A stretch of DNA of 64,000 nucleotides, from NCBI RefSeq assembly GCF_052116585.1, contig NZ_JBQKKT010000014.1, forward strand, positions 1-64,000, given 5' to 3'. The position numbers were made by a program, and so were the translations under genes. The notes beneath the pieces are model-generated. The model was not told where the DNA came from and ran no database searches. It saw only the letters and a program-made list of their open reading frames with translations. The stretch comes from Luteococcus sp052116585 (GTDB lineage Bacteria > Actinomycetota > Actinomycetes > Propionibacteriales > Propionibacteriaceae). How positions within the stretch are numbered: position 1 is the stretch's first letter; every line of letters begins with the position of its first letter. This document shows, piece after piece, positions 25,219-33,815 of the stretch.

Positions 25219-26102
25219 TGGCCCGGCACCATCACGAACATGGCGAACCACGCCACCGGGGCCGCCACCAGCAGTGAGTCGAGCCGGTCCATCACACCTC
25301 CGTGTCCAGGCAGGAAGGAACTCATGTCCTTGATGCCGACATCCCTCTTGATCATCGATTCCACCAGATCTCCGGCCGTCCCGAAGGCAACGAGCAGCAG
25401 GCCCAGCAGCGCGCCAACGTACCACGGCGAGTCCAGCAGGAGGACCGTGCAGGCCGATCCCAGTGCCATGCCGGCGATCACCGAACCGGCAAAACCCTCC
25501 CAGGTCTTCTTGGGGCTCACCCGGGGAGCCATCGGGTGCTTGCCGAACAGGACGCCCGCAATGTAGCCGCCGGTGTCCGAGGCGATCACGCACAACATGA
25601 AGGTGATGATGCGTTGGGGGCCGTTCTCGTCGGCCAGCATCAGTGCGACGGTTGACCCCAACAGGGGGATGTAGCCCACCGTGAACAGGCTGGCCGAGGC
25701 ATCGCGGACATATCCCTCTGCTCCGTGCCGGAGCCTGAGCACCAGACAGGAGAGGGAGGTGAGAGCGAGCAGTCCGATGATCCACGTGTTCGACGGCAGG
25801 TGTGGCCTGGGATTCTGAGCCGCATGGTAGGAACCGAGCACCGTCAGCATCGTGCCCAGCACGATCGGAACGATCTCGGATCGAGCGCCGATCCGCTCGA
25901 AGGCATTGTGGATCTCCACGGCACCCAGGCTGAGGGCGACGGCGACGAGCAGGATGAAACCCCAGTTCCACCAGGCCAGGGTGACCACGACGGAACCGAA
26001 CAACCCCACACCCACCGCGATGGCCGCCGGCAGGTTGCGTCCTGCACGGGATGGCTTGGGCGGGGGCGTGAGGTCGCTCGGTGCGATCTTCTCCTGGCTC
26101 AT
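25215..26102 (-). CDS. cdsA: Phosphatidate cytidylyltransferase
   Basis: 295-residue membrane enzyme making CDP-diacylglycerol from phosphatidate and CTP, the branch point of phospholipid synthesis. The CDS signature is complete: SMIKRDVGIKD, then PGHGGVMDRLDS near the C terminus. About eight hydrophobic helices are visible, and the N terminus is Pro-rich and soluble. It follows frr after 14 nt and overlaps rlmN, giving the conserved pyrH-frr-cdsA-rlmN order. Confidence 0.95.
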   Translation of the reverse strand: MSQEKIAPSDLTPPPKPSRAGRNLPAAIAVGVGLFGSVVVTLAWWNWGFILLVAVALSLGAVEIHNAFERIGARSEIVPIVLGTMLTVLGSYHAAQNPRPHLPSNTWIIGLLALTSLSCLVLRLRHGAEGYVRDASASLFTVGYIPLLGSTVALMLADENGPQRIITFMLCVIASDTGGYIAGVLFGKHPMAPRVSPKKTWEGFAGSVIAGMALGSACTVLLLDSPWYVGALLGLLLVAFGTAGDLVESMIKRDVGIKDMSSFLPGHGGVMDRLDSLLVAAPVAWFAMFVMVPGQ

Positions 26103-26116
26103 TGCGTCGCGACTGC

Positions 26117-26674
26117 TCAGACTTCGAGCAGTTCGGCTTCCTTGTTCTTCAGCAGCTCGTCCACCTGCTCGACGAACTTCTTGGTGGAGGCGTCCAGGGC
26201 CTTCTCGGCGCGGCTCGCCTCGTCCTCGCCGATCTCCTTGTCCTTCTCCAGACGCTTGATCGCCTCATTGGCGTGGCGGCGGACATTGCGGATGCTGACG
26301 CGTCCCTCCTCCGCCTTGTGCTTGGCCATCTTGGTGTACTCCTTGCGGCGGTCCTCGGTGAGGGCCGGCAGGATGCAGCGAATCATGTTGCCGTCATTCG
26401 ACGGGTTGACGCCCAGATCGGAGTCCCGGATCGCCTTCTCGATGGCGTTGACGGCCGAGCGGTCGAAGGGGGTGATCAGGATGGTGCGGGCCTCGGGCGA
26501 CTGGAAGGTCGCCAGCTGCTGCAGCGGGGTGGGCGCACCGTAGTAATCGGCCACGATCTTGTTGAACATGGCGGGATGCGCACGACCAGTCCGGATTCCG
26601 GCGAACTCCTCCCGGGTGAAGTCGACCGCTGCGGTCATCTTCTTCTCTGCGTCCTTGATGATGTCGGTGATCAC
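26117..26674 (-). CDS. frr: Ribosome recycling factor
   Basis: 185-residue RRF, which splits post-termination ribosomes with EF-G. Signatures include GRAHPAMFNKI, YYGAPTPLQQLA and the C-terminal RNVRRHANEAIKRLEKD. The start is GTG at 26674 with AAGGAA upstream. It lies 34 nt after pyrH and 14 nt before cdsA. Confidence 0.97.
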   Translation of the reverse strand: MITDIIKDAEKKMTAAVDFTREEFAGIRTGRAHPAMFNKIVADYYGAPTPLQQLATFQSPEARTILITPFDRSAVNAIEKAIRDSDLGVNPSNDGNMIRCILPALTEDRRKEYTKMAKHKAEEGRVSIRNVRRHANEAIKRLEKDKEIGEDEASRAEKALDASTKKFVEQVDELLKNKEAELLEV

Positions 26675-26708
26675 TGTGGTTCCTTCGATCGTCGGTGGTG
26701 GTGGATGG

Positions 26709-27422
26709 TCAGCGGTGGATCGTGGTGCCGATCGGCTCGCCGTTCGCTGCCTTGGCGATGTTCCCGTCGACGGTGAGGTTGAAGAAGACCATCTTCAGGT
26801 TGTTGTCGCGTGCCAACGAGATGGCGGCCGCATCGGCAACCTTCAGGTCACGCGCCAAGTAGTCGTCGTAGCTCAGCTCGTCGAACATCTTGGCCTCGGG
26901 GTTGCTGCGGGGATCAGAGTCGAAGACCCCGTCCACACCCTGCTTGCCCATCAGCAGGGCCTCACAGCCGATCTCGAGCGCGCGCTGCGCGGAGACGGTG
27001 TCGGTGGAGAAGTACGGCATGCCGGCGCCTGCGCCGAAGATGACAACTCGGCCCTTCTCCAGGTGGCGCACAGCGCGGCGCGGGATGTACGGCTCGGCAA
27101 CCTGGGTCATGGTGATGGCGCTCTGCACGCGGGTGGGAACGCCCGCCTTCTCGCAGAAGTCCTGGAGTGCGATCGCATTCATCACGGTGCCGAGCATGCC
27201 CATGTAGTCGGCGCGCTCACGCTCCATACCACTCTGGCTGAGCTCAGCGCCGCGGAAGAAGTTGCCGCCGCCGACGACGATGGCCACCTGCACGCCGCTG
27301 TTGGCCACGTCGGCCACCTGCTGCGCGATGTTCGAGACGACCGCCGGATCGACGCCGATCTTGCCGCCGCCGAAGACCTCGCCAGAAAGCTTCAGAAGCA
27401 CTCGGTTGTAGGGCTTGCTCAC
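26709..27422 (-). CDS. pyrH: Uridylate kinase
   Basis: 237-residue hexameric UMP kinase of the amino-acid-kinase fold. Motifs include LLKLSGEVFGG, VVGGGNFFRG, and FSTDTVSAQRALEIG near the C-terminal half. Start GTG 27422 is preceded by GGAGGAAAC; the ORF extends to 27629, but the added residues are Arg-rich and unlike UMPK. First gene of pyrH-frr-cdsA-rlmN. Confidence 0.96.
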   Translation of the reverse strand: MSKPYNRVLLKLSGEVFGGGKIGVDPAVVSNIAQQVADVANSGVQVAIVVGGGNFFRGAELSQSGMERERADYMGMLGTVMNAIALQDFCEKAGVPTRVQSAITMTQVAEPYIPRRAVRHLEKGRVVIFGAGAGMPYFSTDTVSAQRALEIGCEALLMGKQGVDGVFDSDPRSNPEAKMFDELSYDDYLARDLKVADAAAISLARDNNLKMVFFNLTVDGNIAKAANGEPIGTTIHR

Positions 27423-27519
27423 GTTTCCTCCTCGTTTGACCGCGCCAGCCGTGCGTCCACAGACGGACGACCCTCCCGAACGGCCAGCGCACGTGCCACA
27501 CCGAGGCGTGGCTCCAGTC

Positions 27520-27525
27520 ACTCTA
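27520..27525 (-). promoter_or_regulatory. Possible -10 box TAGAGT upstream of pyrH
   Basis: TAGAGT lies about 98 nt before the pyrH GTG and after the tsf terminator. No good -35 was seen. Weak call. Confidence 0.25.
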
Positions 27526-27593
27526 CTGAACATCGGCACCCGCCATGGAATCGACTCGGTTGCGATTGATGCCGGCACGGCGTCGGACATGAC

Positions 27594-27630
27594 GATGGGG
27601 AGGATCCCGCTGAACGGGACCCTCCCCATC
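27594..27630 (-). terminator. Terminator hairpin between tsf and pyrH
   Basis: GATGGGGAGGATCCCG pairs with CGGGACCCTCCCCATC around CTGAA with one mismatch, giving a stem of about 16 bp. It starts 14 nt after the tsf stop. No U tract. Confidence 0.7.
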
Positions 27631-27643
27631 GGGAGTTGGTGGA

Positions 27644-28453
27644 TCAGGCTCCGGCGGACAGACGCACGAAGCGGGTCACCTTGACGCCAGCGGCGTCCAG
27701 GAGCTGACCGACGGTCTTCTTGTCATCGCTGACGGCGGGCTGCTCGACCAGGCAGACGTCCTTGTAGAAGCCGCCCAGGCGACCCTCGACGATGCGGTCG
27801 AGGATCTTCTCGGGCTTGCCCTCCTCCAGAGCGGTCTCCTTGGCGATGCGAGCCTCCTTCTCCACGACCTCGGCGGGGACGTCCTCGCGCGAGACGTACT
27901 GCGGCTGCATCGAGGCGATCTGCAGGGCCACCGAGTGGACCAGTGCCTCGTCATCGCCGGTGTACTCCACCAGCACGCCAACCTGCGGCGGCAGGTCCTG
28001 CGAGCGGCGGTGCAGGTAGGTGTGGGTCTCGCCTTCGTAGGAGACGGCGTCCTTGAGCTCCAGCTTCTCGCCGATCTTGGTGGCGAGCGCCTCGATGGCG
28101 TCGGCCACCGTACCCTTCTCCAGCGCGACGGCATTGGCAGCCTCGACGCCATTGACGCCAGCGGCGTCCACGGAGGCGACGATCTGCTCGGCCAGGGCGA
28201 TGAACTCGGCGTTCTTGGCGACGAAGTCGGTCTCCGAGCCCAGCTGGATCAGGCTCTTGCCGGCGGCAGCCACGATGCCATTGCTGGCCTCGCGGTCCGA
28301 ACGCTTGGCCATCTTGGCCTGGCCGGTGACGCGCAGGATCTCGATCGCACGCTCGAAGTCGCCCTCGGCCTCGGTCAGGGCCTTCTTGGCGTCCATCATT
28401 CCGGCGCCGGTGGCGTCGCGGAGCTTCTTAACATCTGCAGCGGTGATTGCCAT
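27644..28453 (-). CDS. tsf: Elongation factor Ts
   Basis: 269-residue guanine-nucleotide exchange factor for EF-Tu. The N-terminal UBA-like module has the signature VKKLRDATGAGMMDAKKAL. The core contains GSETDFVAKN, followed by the dimerisation subdomain. It lies 33 nt downstream of rpsB, the usual rpsB-tsf operon. A strong hairpin follows. Confidence 0.97.
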   Translation of the reverse strand: MAITAADVKKLRDATGAGMMDAKKALTEAEGDFERAIEILRVTGQAKMAKRSDREASNGIVAAAGKSLIQLGSETDFVAKNAEFIALAEQIVASVDAAGVNGVEAANAVALEKGTVADAIEALATKIGEKLELKDAVSYEGETHTYLHRRSQDLPPQVGVLVEYTGDDEALVHSVALQIASMQPQYVSREDVPAEVVEKEARIAKETALEEGKPEKILDRIVEGRLGGFYKDVCLVEQPAVSDDKKTVGQLLDAAGVKVTRFVRLSAGA

Positions 28454-28486
28454 GTCAGTTTCCGTTCTTGGAAGTGGGTTTGACGA

Positions 28487-29425
28487 TCAGTTGGCGTCGG
28501 TGGCGGCAGCGTCGGCCGGAGCGGCCTCGGCGGGAGCCTCGGTGGCCTCGGCCTTGGGGGCCTCAGCAGCCTCAGCGGGAGCCTCGGTGGCGTCAGCCTT
28601 GGGGGCCTCAGCAGCCTCAGCCTTGGGAGCCTCAGCAGCCTCTGCGGCGGGGGCAGCGGCCTCGCCGGCCAGCAGCTCCTTCTCCCAGTCGGCCATCGGC
28701 TCGGCCGGGGCCTCGGAGTTGGCGGCATTGCCACCGGAGCGCTGCATCAGACCATCTGCGGCGGCGTCAGCAATGATGCGGGTCAGCAGCGAGACCGAGC
28801 GAATGGCGTCGTCATTGCCCGGGATCGGGAAGTCGACCTCGTCGGGATCGCAGTTGGTGTCCAGGATGGCGACGACGGGGATGCGCAGCTTGCGCGCCTC
28901 GTCGATGGCCAGGTGCTCCTTCTTGGTGTCGACAACCCAGACGGCCTGCGGGGCGCGGGCCATGTCGCGGATGCCGCCGAGGGTCTTCTCCAGCTTGTCC
29001 TTCTCGCGCTTCAGGCCCAGGAGCTCCTTCTTGGTGAGGCCGGAGGCGGCCACATTCTCGAAGTCCATGGACTCGAGCTCCTTGAGGCGCTGCACGCGCT
29101 TGATCACGGTCTGGTAGTTGGTGAGCATGCCGCCGAGCCAGCGCTGGTTCACGTAGGGCATGCCCACGCGGGTGGCCTGCTCGGCAATGGCCTCCTGCGC
29201 CTGCTTCTTGGTGCCGACGAACAGGATCTGGCCGCCGCGGGCGACGGTCTCCTTGACAAAGGCGTAGGCCTTGTCAATGTAGGTGAGCGACTGCTGCAGG
29301 TCGATGATGTAGATGCCATTGCGCTCGGTGAAGATGAAACGCTTCATCTTGGGATTCCAGCGACGGGTCTGGTGTCCGAAGTGGACACCGCTCTCGAGCA
29401 GCTGGCGAGTGGTGACGACGGCCAT
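28487..29425 (-). CDS. rpsB: 30S ribosomal protein S2 with Ala/Pro/Glu-rich tail
   Basis: 312-residue S2. The first 245 residues are canonical (LLESGVHFGHQTRRWNPKM, FVGTKKQAQEAI, PVVAILDTNCDPDEVDFPIP). The last 60 are an Ala/Glu/Pro/Lys-rich tail of reiterated EAPKAEA and EAPAEA units, absent from E. coli S2 but common in actinobacteria. AAAGGA precedes ATG 29425; a longer frame to 29479 is not supported. Confidence 0.96.
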   Translation of the reverse strand: MAVVTTRQLLESGVHFGHQTRRWNPKMKRFIFTERNGIYIIDLQQSLTYIDKAYAFVKETVARGGQILFVGTKKQAQEAIAEQATRVGMPYVNQRWLGGMLTNYQTVIKRVQRLKELESMDFENVAASGLTKKELLGLKREKDKLEKTLGGIRDMARAPQAVWVVDTKKEHLAIDEARKLRIPVVAILDTNCDPDEVDFPIPGNDDAIRSVSLLTRIIADAAADGLMQRSGGNAANSEAPAEPMADWEKELLAGEAAAPAAEAAEAPKAEAAEAPKADATEAPAEAAEAPKAEATEAPAEAAPADAAATDAN

Positions 29426-29748
29426 GGCCGGTCCTTTCTCTCGTGGGCGCACGGCGCCCACACGGTTCCAAAGGAACACCGAGCTCTTCGGTGTCCACCT
29501 GATGCGCCGTCACGCTCCGCCCGCTCGTGACGGGACCGCTGGAGACCTGACCCCGGATTGTCCGGGCTCGACGCATGCGAAGTCAGCCCGAAGTCGGTTC
29601 GAGCTGCGCAGGCAGTCTATGCCGTGGGCCATCCCCTCACCAAACCGACTGGAGGCCGCGACTGTCCACAGGTTCGTGGGTTCGAGGACTTGTCCACAGC
29701 CCACCCGTCGCCTGAACGCAACGACGTCTGGATTCACATCCTGAGGGC
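29426..29748. other. 323-nt divergent region between rpsB and the M23 gene
   Basis: No coding ORF is supported. The region holds the rpsB RBS and a 7-bp stem (ACACCGA/TCGGTGT, 29476-29494) in the rpsB leader that could be an autoregulatory structure. Two DnaA-box-like sequences lie near the M23 gene. No strong -35/-10 pair was recognised. Confidence 0.55.
29662..29698 (+). promoter_or_regulatory. Two DnaA-box-like 9-mers
   Basis: CTGTCCACA (29662-29670) and TTGTCCACA (29690-29698) lie in the same orientation, 28 bp apart. TTGTCCACA is the preferred DnaA box reported for Streptomyces. Two boxes are too few for an origin; a DnaA titration or regulatory site is possible. Confidence 0.4.
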
Positions 29749-30762
29749 ATGCCACACCAATTCCTCCGCCTGCTCCTGGTGACCCTTGCGCTGCTCGTGG
29801 CCCGGCCGATGCTGGTCACCACGGTCAGCTCTGCCGCCGACCTGCCCACAGGGCCGCCTGCGCACGCTTTGCCCCAAAGAATCGCACCGGCTCCCCCGCC
29901 GCCGCTGCGCCGTCCAGTTCCCGGCCCACTGGCTCGTCCCTTCGATGCTCCAGAGACTCGCTGGGGCGCGGGGCACCGCGGTGTGGACCTGGCTGCTCCC
30001 CCTGGCACCAAGATCACGGCTGGCGCCGACGGGGTGGTGGTCTTCAGCGGTCGGGTTGCGGGCAAGGAGGTGGTCAGCATCGACATTGGCGACGGCTACC
30101 GCCTCACGCACCAACCCGTCCGATCACCGCTTCGGGTCGGAGACAAGGTCACTGCCGGGCAGGTGATCGGCGTTCTTCTGGCCGGCGAGTGCGCCAGGGG
30201 ATGCCTCCACTGGGGACTGAAGAGGGGTCAGGACTACTTCGACCCACTGCGTCGTCGCTCGGATGATCCCATCCGTCTGCTGCCCGAGGGGCTCGCCCCG
30301 CCCAGGGCCAGGGCCCTGCCCGCTCTGGCACCGATTCCATTTCGGAGTGGCCCGCTCCCCGCTGCCTCGGCAGGACTGGTCCGCCCAGTTGCGGGGCCCG
30401 TCACCTCCAGGTTCGGGGAGCGTCTCCATCCGGTACTCAGGGTTCGGAAACTGCACGACGGCCTCGACTTCGGCGCGGCCTGCGGAACACCGGTGCGCTC
30501 CTCCGCGGCTGGCCGCGTCGTGCAGACGCAGCGTCATCTGGCCTATGGAAACCGAGTGGTGGTGGATCACGGAATCGTCCAGGGACGCCAGCTGGTGACC
30601 TCATACAACCACTTGGCGTCACTGGACGTGGCGCCCGGGCAGGTCCTCCAGCAGAACCAGCCTCTTGGCCGGGTGGGCAACACCGGGTACTCGACCGGAT
30701 GCCACCTGCACTACATGGTTCGGGCCAATGGGCAGTTGCAGGATCCTGCCGGGTGGGTGTGA
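29749..30762 (+). CDS. Secreted protein with two M23 (LytM) peptidase domains
   Basis: 337-residue exported protein. An N-terminal hydrophobic signal spans residues 1-30. A first M23-like domain follows (about 58-165) with HRGVDLAA but CLHWGL in place of the HxH motif, so one zinc ligand is missing. A second M23 domain (about 215-337) has HDGLDFGA, YNHLAS and the intact CHLHYMV. The second domain should be a zinc endopeptidase acting on peptidoglycan peptides; the first is probably degenerate. M23 proteins also lie next to rpsB in other actinobacteria. Confidence 0.87.
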   Translation: MPHQFLRLLLVTLALLVARPMLVTTVSSAADLPTGPPAHALPQRIAPAPPPPLRRPVPGPLARPFDAPETRWGAGHRGVDLAAPPGTKITAGADGVVVFSGRVAGKEVVSIDIGDGYRLTHQPVRSPLRVGDKVTAGQVIGVLLAGECARGCLHWGLKRGQDYFDPLRRRSDDPIRLLPEGLAPPRARALPALAPIPFRSGPLPAASAGLVRPVAGPVTSRFGERLHPVLRVRKLHDGLDFGAACGTPVRSSAAGRVVQTQRHLAYGNRVVVDHGIVQGRQLVTSYNHLASLDVAPGQVLQQNQPLGRVGNTGYSTGCHLHYMVRANGQLQDPAGWV

Positions 30763-30799
30763 GCCGAGGGGGTGCACCCACCTGAGGCGGGCGATGAAC

Positions 30800-31756
30800 T
30801 CAGGCCCTGGGGTGAGCCTGCCGAAAGGCCGCCTGGAGCCGTGCATTGCTCACATGGGTATAGACCTGCGTGGTGGACAGGGAACTGTGCCCAAGCACCT
30901 CCTGGACGGTTCGCAGGTCTGCGCCACCCTCCAGGAGATGGGTCGCCATGGCGTGACGCAGACCATGGGGACCCACCGAGGGGGCCTCCGCAACCGCGTC
31001 AAGCGCCTGGTGGACGACTCGACGCACCACGCGCTGGTCGATCCGTCCTCCGCGCGCCCCGACGAAGACGGCATTGGTCGTCGGGCCCTGTCCGGCCCGC
31101 ACCACCGCCGGACGGGCAACCAACCAGGCCTCCAGCGCGCGAACGGCGGGAGCCCCCAGGGGCACGGTGCGTTCCTTGTTTCCCTTGCCGAGCACGCGAA
31201 GCGTCGAGCGCCCCCGATCGACGTCGCCCAGATCGAGTCCACACAGCTCGCTGACCCGCACCCCGCTGGCGTAGAGCACCTCCAGGATCGCCACGTCACG
31301 AATCCCGAGTGGCCCTTGAGTCTCGGCAGCGCGGCTCGAGGCCGCTTCGAAGAGCTCGTCCATGTCATCACGTGTGATGTCGGGCGGAAGTCGCCTCGGC
31401 ACGGAAGGCGCCTTCAGAGTATGGGCTGGGTCGGTGGCCACCAAGCCTTCCTGTCGTGCCCACCTGAAGAAGGTCCGAGCCGCCCCACGGCGGCGTTGCA
31501 GCGTCGCGGGGGCGGCTCCAGCAGCCTGCATCGTTGCCAACCATGCCCTGAGGTCATGGACACCGGTCTGGTCGATCCTCTCCACCCCAGTGCGCTGGAG
31601 ATGCTCCAACAGATCCTTCATATCCGCGCGATAGGCACGAACCGTGTGCTCGGAATTCCCCCGCACCTGCCGCAGCCAGTCGGTGAAGTCGTCAAGGATC
31701 GCGAGCTGCCCACTGCCAAGCCCGCCGGTGTTCTCACGTTGGTCCGACTTCGCCAT
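30800..31756 (-). CDS. xerC: Site-specific tyrosine recombinase XerC
   Basis: 318-residue tyrosine recombinase for chromosome-dimer resolution with XerD at dif. The N-terminal SAM-like domain comprises about 15-105. The catalytic residues are visible: R in ASGVRVSELCG, K in GKGNKERTVPLG, HGLRH, the GH of EVLGHSSLS, and the nucleophile in TQVYTHV. It is the chromosomal housekeeping type, since the neighbours are core genes. The start is supported by TAGACT 6 nt upstream of ATG. Confidence 0.93.
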   Translation of the reverse strand: MAKSDQRENTGGLGSGQLAILDDFTDWLRQVRGNSEHTVRAYRADMKDLLEHLQRTGVERIDQTGVHDLRAWLATMQAAGAAPATLQRRRGAARTFFRWARQEGLVATDPAHTLKAPSVPRRLPPDITRDDMDELFEAASSRAAETQGPLGIRDVAILEVLYASGVRVSELCGLDLGDVDRGRSTLRVLGKGNKERTVPLGAPAVRALEAWLVARPAVVRAGQGPTTNAVFVGARGGRIDQRVVRRVVHQALDAVAEAPSVGPHGLRHAMATHLLEGGADLRTVQEVLGHSSLSTTQVYTHVSNARLQAAFRQAHPRA

Positions 31757-31762
31757 GCCGCG

Positions 31763-31768
31763 AGTCTA
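31763..31768 (-). promoter_or_regulatory. -10 box TAGACT, leaderless xerC promoter
   Basis: TAGACT, 6 nt, then the xerC ATG. Confidence 0.5.
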
Positions 31769-31852
31769 GGAGGAGGGCCGAAGCGTCGTTGGACGGCGCC
31801 CCGGCCGGTGGGCGGTAGGTTTGGGACGAACAACTCACCAGGGGCCACAGGG

Positions 31853-31914
31853 CCCCTTGTCACGAAAGAGGGGGCCTTCCGGCGCCCCTTGTCACGAAAG
31901 AGGGGGCCTTCCGG
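31853..31914 (+). repeat. 30-nt direct repeat upstream of def
   Basis: An identical 30-nt segment occurs at 31853-31882 and 31885-31914, beginning CCCCTTGTCACGAAAGAGGG and ending TTCCGG. The second copy runs into a GGGGCC-TTCC-GGCCCC hairpin ending about 15 nt before the def start, next to its RBS. It lies between xerC and def, which are divergent. Confidence 0.85.
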
Positions 31915-31934
31915 CCCCGGGGAAAGGCAGGACG

Positions 31935-32534
31935 ATGAGCGCGAAGAGCCTTGAGGAGCTCGCAACCGGAGGAAAGGTGCGTCGGATCACCCGTTGGGGC
32001 GAGCCGGTTCTGCACGCCCCCACGCGCCCCGTCACCTCGTTCGACGACGACCTGCACGAACTGATCCGCGACATGTTCGCCACGATGGAGGCCTCGCAGG
32101 GCGTCGGCCTCGCTGCCACGCAGGTGGGCGTCGATCTGGCCCTGTTCGTCTATGACTGCCCCGACGAGGATCTCCGCAACCAGGTAGGGGTCTTCTGCAA
32201 TCCCACGGTGTCCACTCCTGATGGTCGCGAGCGCAAGCTCGACGCGACGGAGGAGGGGTGCCTGAGCTGGCCAGGTGGATACCAGCCCGTCGCGAGGCCC
32301 GATCGCGCCATCTGCACCGGCCAGGACGCCTTCGGCAACGAGATCGCCGTCGAAGGCACCGGACTGTTGGCCCGCTGTCTGCAGCACGAGACCGACCACC
32401 TCAGCGGCATGGTCTTCGGCGACCGCCTCAGCAAGCGCTCCCGCCGCAAGCTCGACGAGCAGGTGGAGCAGCTCGCCCACCTCTACCCTGACGACTGGCC
32501 CATCACGCCCAAGGGTCGCCACGGAGAGGCCTGA
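31935..32534 (+). CDS. def: Peptide deformylase
   Basis: 199-residue metallo-deformylase that removes the formyl group from nascent N-terminal fMet. All three family motifs are present: GVGLAATQ, EGCLSWPG (metal Cys) and QHETDHL (HExxH). Start chosen at ATG 31935 with GGAAAGG upstream. The stop overlaps the DoxX start (TGATG). Confidence 0.96.
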   Translation: MSAKSLEELATGGKVRRITRWGEPVLHAPTRPVTSFDDDLHELIRDMFATMEASQGVGLAATQVGVDLALFVYDCPDEDLRNQVGVFCNPTVSTPDGRERKLDATEEGCLSWPGGYQPVARPDRAICTGQDAFGNEIAVEGTGLLARCLQHETDHLSGMVFGDRLSKRSRRKLDEQVEQLAHLYPDDWPITPKGRHGEA

Positions 32535-32989
32535 TGCATCCCACACAGACGCCCTACACGGAGAATCCCCTCCGAGCCATCATCCTGCTGTTGTGCCGTG
32601 TGGCACTCGGAGTGATCTTCATCTCCCATGGTTGGAGCAAGTTCACGGACCCGACCATCCAGGAAGCGATCGCGCAGTTTGACCGCTGGGGAATCCCCAA
32701 TGCGGGGATCGTCACCCCACTCGTCGCTGCGCTTGAGGTCCTGGGCGGCGCCTGCCTGGTGCTCGGCGCCTACACCTGGGTGGTCTGTGTCCTGCTGAGT
32801 CTGGAGATGGCCGGAGCCATCTGGTTCATCCACCGCCACAACGGAATCCTCGTCGGCGCTGGGGGCTGGGAGTACTGCGCCGCCCTGATCGCCGGGCTGA
32901 TGGCGCTGTCCATCGCCTCGGCAGGGCAGTTCAGCTACGACGCCTGGGCCAATGGCGGGGAGAGCGGCTCGTCACGTCGGCGTCGCTGA
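32534..32989 (+). CDS. DoxX family membrane protein
   Basis: 151-residue four-helix membrane protein of the DoxX/MauE-like family (LCRVALGVIFISHGWSKF, GGACLVLGAYT). Members associate with quinone or thiol redox metabolism; the specific role is unknown. It is translationally coupled to def. Its 3' end overlaps the convergent rRNA methyltransferase gene by 18 nt. Confidence 0.85.
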   Translation: MHPTQTPYTENPLRAIILLLCRVALGVIFISHGWSKFTDPTIQEAIAQFDRWGIPNAGIVTPLVAALEVLGGACLVLGAYTWVVCVLLSLEMAGAIWFIHRHNGILVGAGGWEYCAALIAGLMALSIASAGQFSYDAWANGGESGSSRRRR

Positions 32990-33802
32990 CGCGGCAACCG
33001 GGCGCAGGACGTAGCAGACGACCGCTGTGGCTGCAGCCACGTTGAGCGAGTCGATCCCGTGCCCCATGGGAATGGTCACAACCCGATCGGCCTGGGCAAG
33101 CCAGTGCTCGCTGAGCCCAGCCCCCTCGGTCCCCATCACCACGGCCAGATTCTCCCCTGGCGAGACCCCAGTCGCGAAGTCATCCAGTGGCACGGCGTCC
33201 TCGCGCAGCGCGAGGGCGACGACGGTGAAACCTGCGCTCCTGAGCCGGTCCAGGTCGTGCTCCCAGGAATCCATCCGCGCCCACGGCAGACTGAACACCG
33301 CGCCCATCGACGTCTTCACGGACCTTCGGTACAGGGGGTCAGCGGCGCGCGGCGAGAGCACCACCCCGTCCCAGCCGAGCCCCGCCGCAGAACGCAGGAT
33401 GGCACCCACATTGGTGTGGTCGACGATGTCCTCCACCACCACCAGGCGGCGGGCATCGAGCAGGTCGTCGAGATGGTGCCGGGTCTGGCGCTCCATCGAC
33501 GCGAGGGCCCCGCGGTGCACGTGGAAGCCCGTGACCTGCTCCGCCAGTTCGAAGCTCACGAGGTAGACGTCGGCCTCGCAGTCTGCCAGCAGGTCCGACA
33601 GCTCCTCGGCCCAACGCGGCGCCAGCAGGAAGGAACGGGGCCGGTAGCCGGCCTCCACCGCGCGACGGATCACCTTGTCGCCCTCGGCGATGAACAGCCC
33701 CTCGGCGGCCTCCATCGAGTGCCGCAGCGACGTGTCCCTCAGACTCACGTAGTCGCGCAGGCGCGGATCGCTGGGGTCGGTGATCTCGAGGATGGTGGCC
33801 AC
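32972..33802 (-). CDS. TrmH/SpoU-family RNA 2'-O-methyltransferase
   Basis: 276-residue SPOUT methyltransferase. An N-terminal substrate-binding domain (about 1-105) is followed by the knotted catalytic domain with motif 1 (NVGAILRSAAG), motif 2 (VVMGTEGAGLS) and motif 3 (IPMGHGIDSLNVAAAT). It probably methylates a ribose in rRNA or tRNA; the exact site is not determined. The start is GTG at 33802, supported by TAGACT 6 nt upstream. Confidence 0.92.
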   Translation of the reverse strand: MATILEITDPSDPRLRDYVSLRDTSLRHSMEAAEGLFIAEGDKVIRRAVEAGYRPRSFLLAPRWAEELSDLLADCEADVYLVSFELAEQVTGFHVHRGALASMERQTRHHLDDLLDARRLVVVEDIVDHTNVGAILRSAAGLGWDGVVLSPRAADPLYRRSVKTSMGAVFSLPWARMDSWEHDLDRLRSAGFTVVALALREDAVPLDDFATGVSPGENLAVVMGTEGAGLSEHWLAQADRVVTIPMGHGIDSLNVAAATAVVCYVLRPVAASATPT

Positions 33803-33808
33803 CGCTGG

Positions 33809-33814
33809 AGTCTA
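33809..33814 (-). promoter_or_regulatory. -10 box TAGACT, leaderless methyltransferase promoter
   Basis: TAGACT, 6 nt, then the GTG start of the SpoU-family gene, located in the 13-nt spacer after the quinone reductase gene. Confidence 0.5.
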
Positions 33815-33815
33815 G

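Noticed and set aside
29662..29698. Replication origin
   Set aside because: Only two DnaA-like boxes, no AT-rich unwinding region, and no dnaA, dnaN or gyrB nearby.
30800..31756. Mobile-element integrase
   Set aside because: The tyrosine recombinase is flanked by core genes in an order typical of housekeeping xerC, with no attachment-site repeats or phage/ICE genes.
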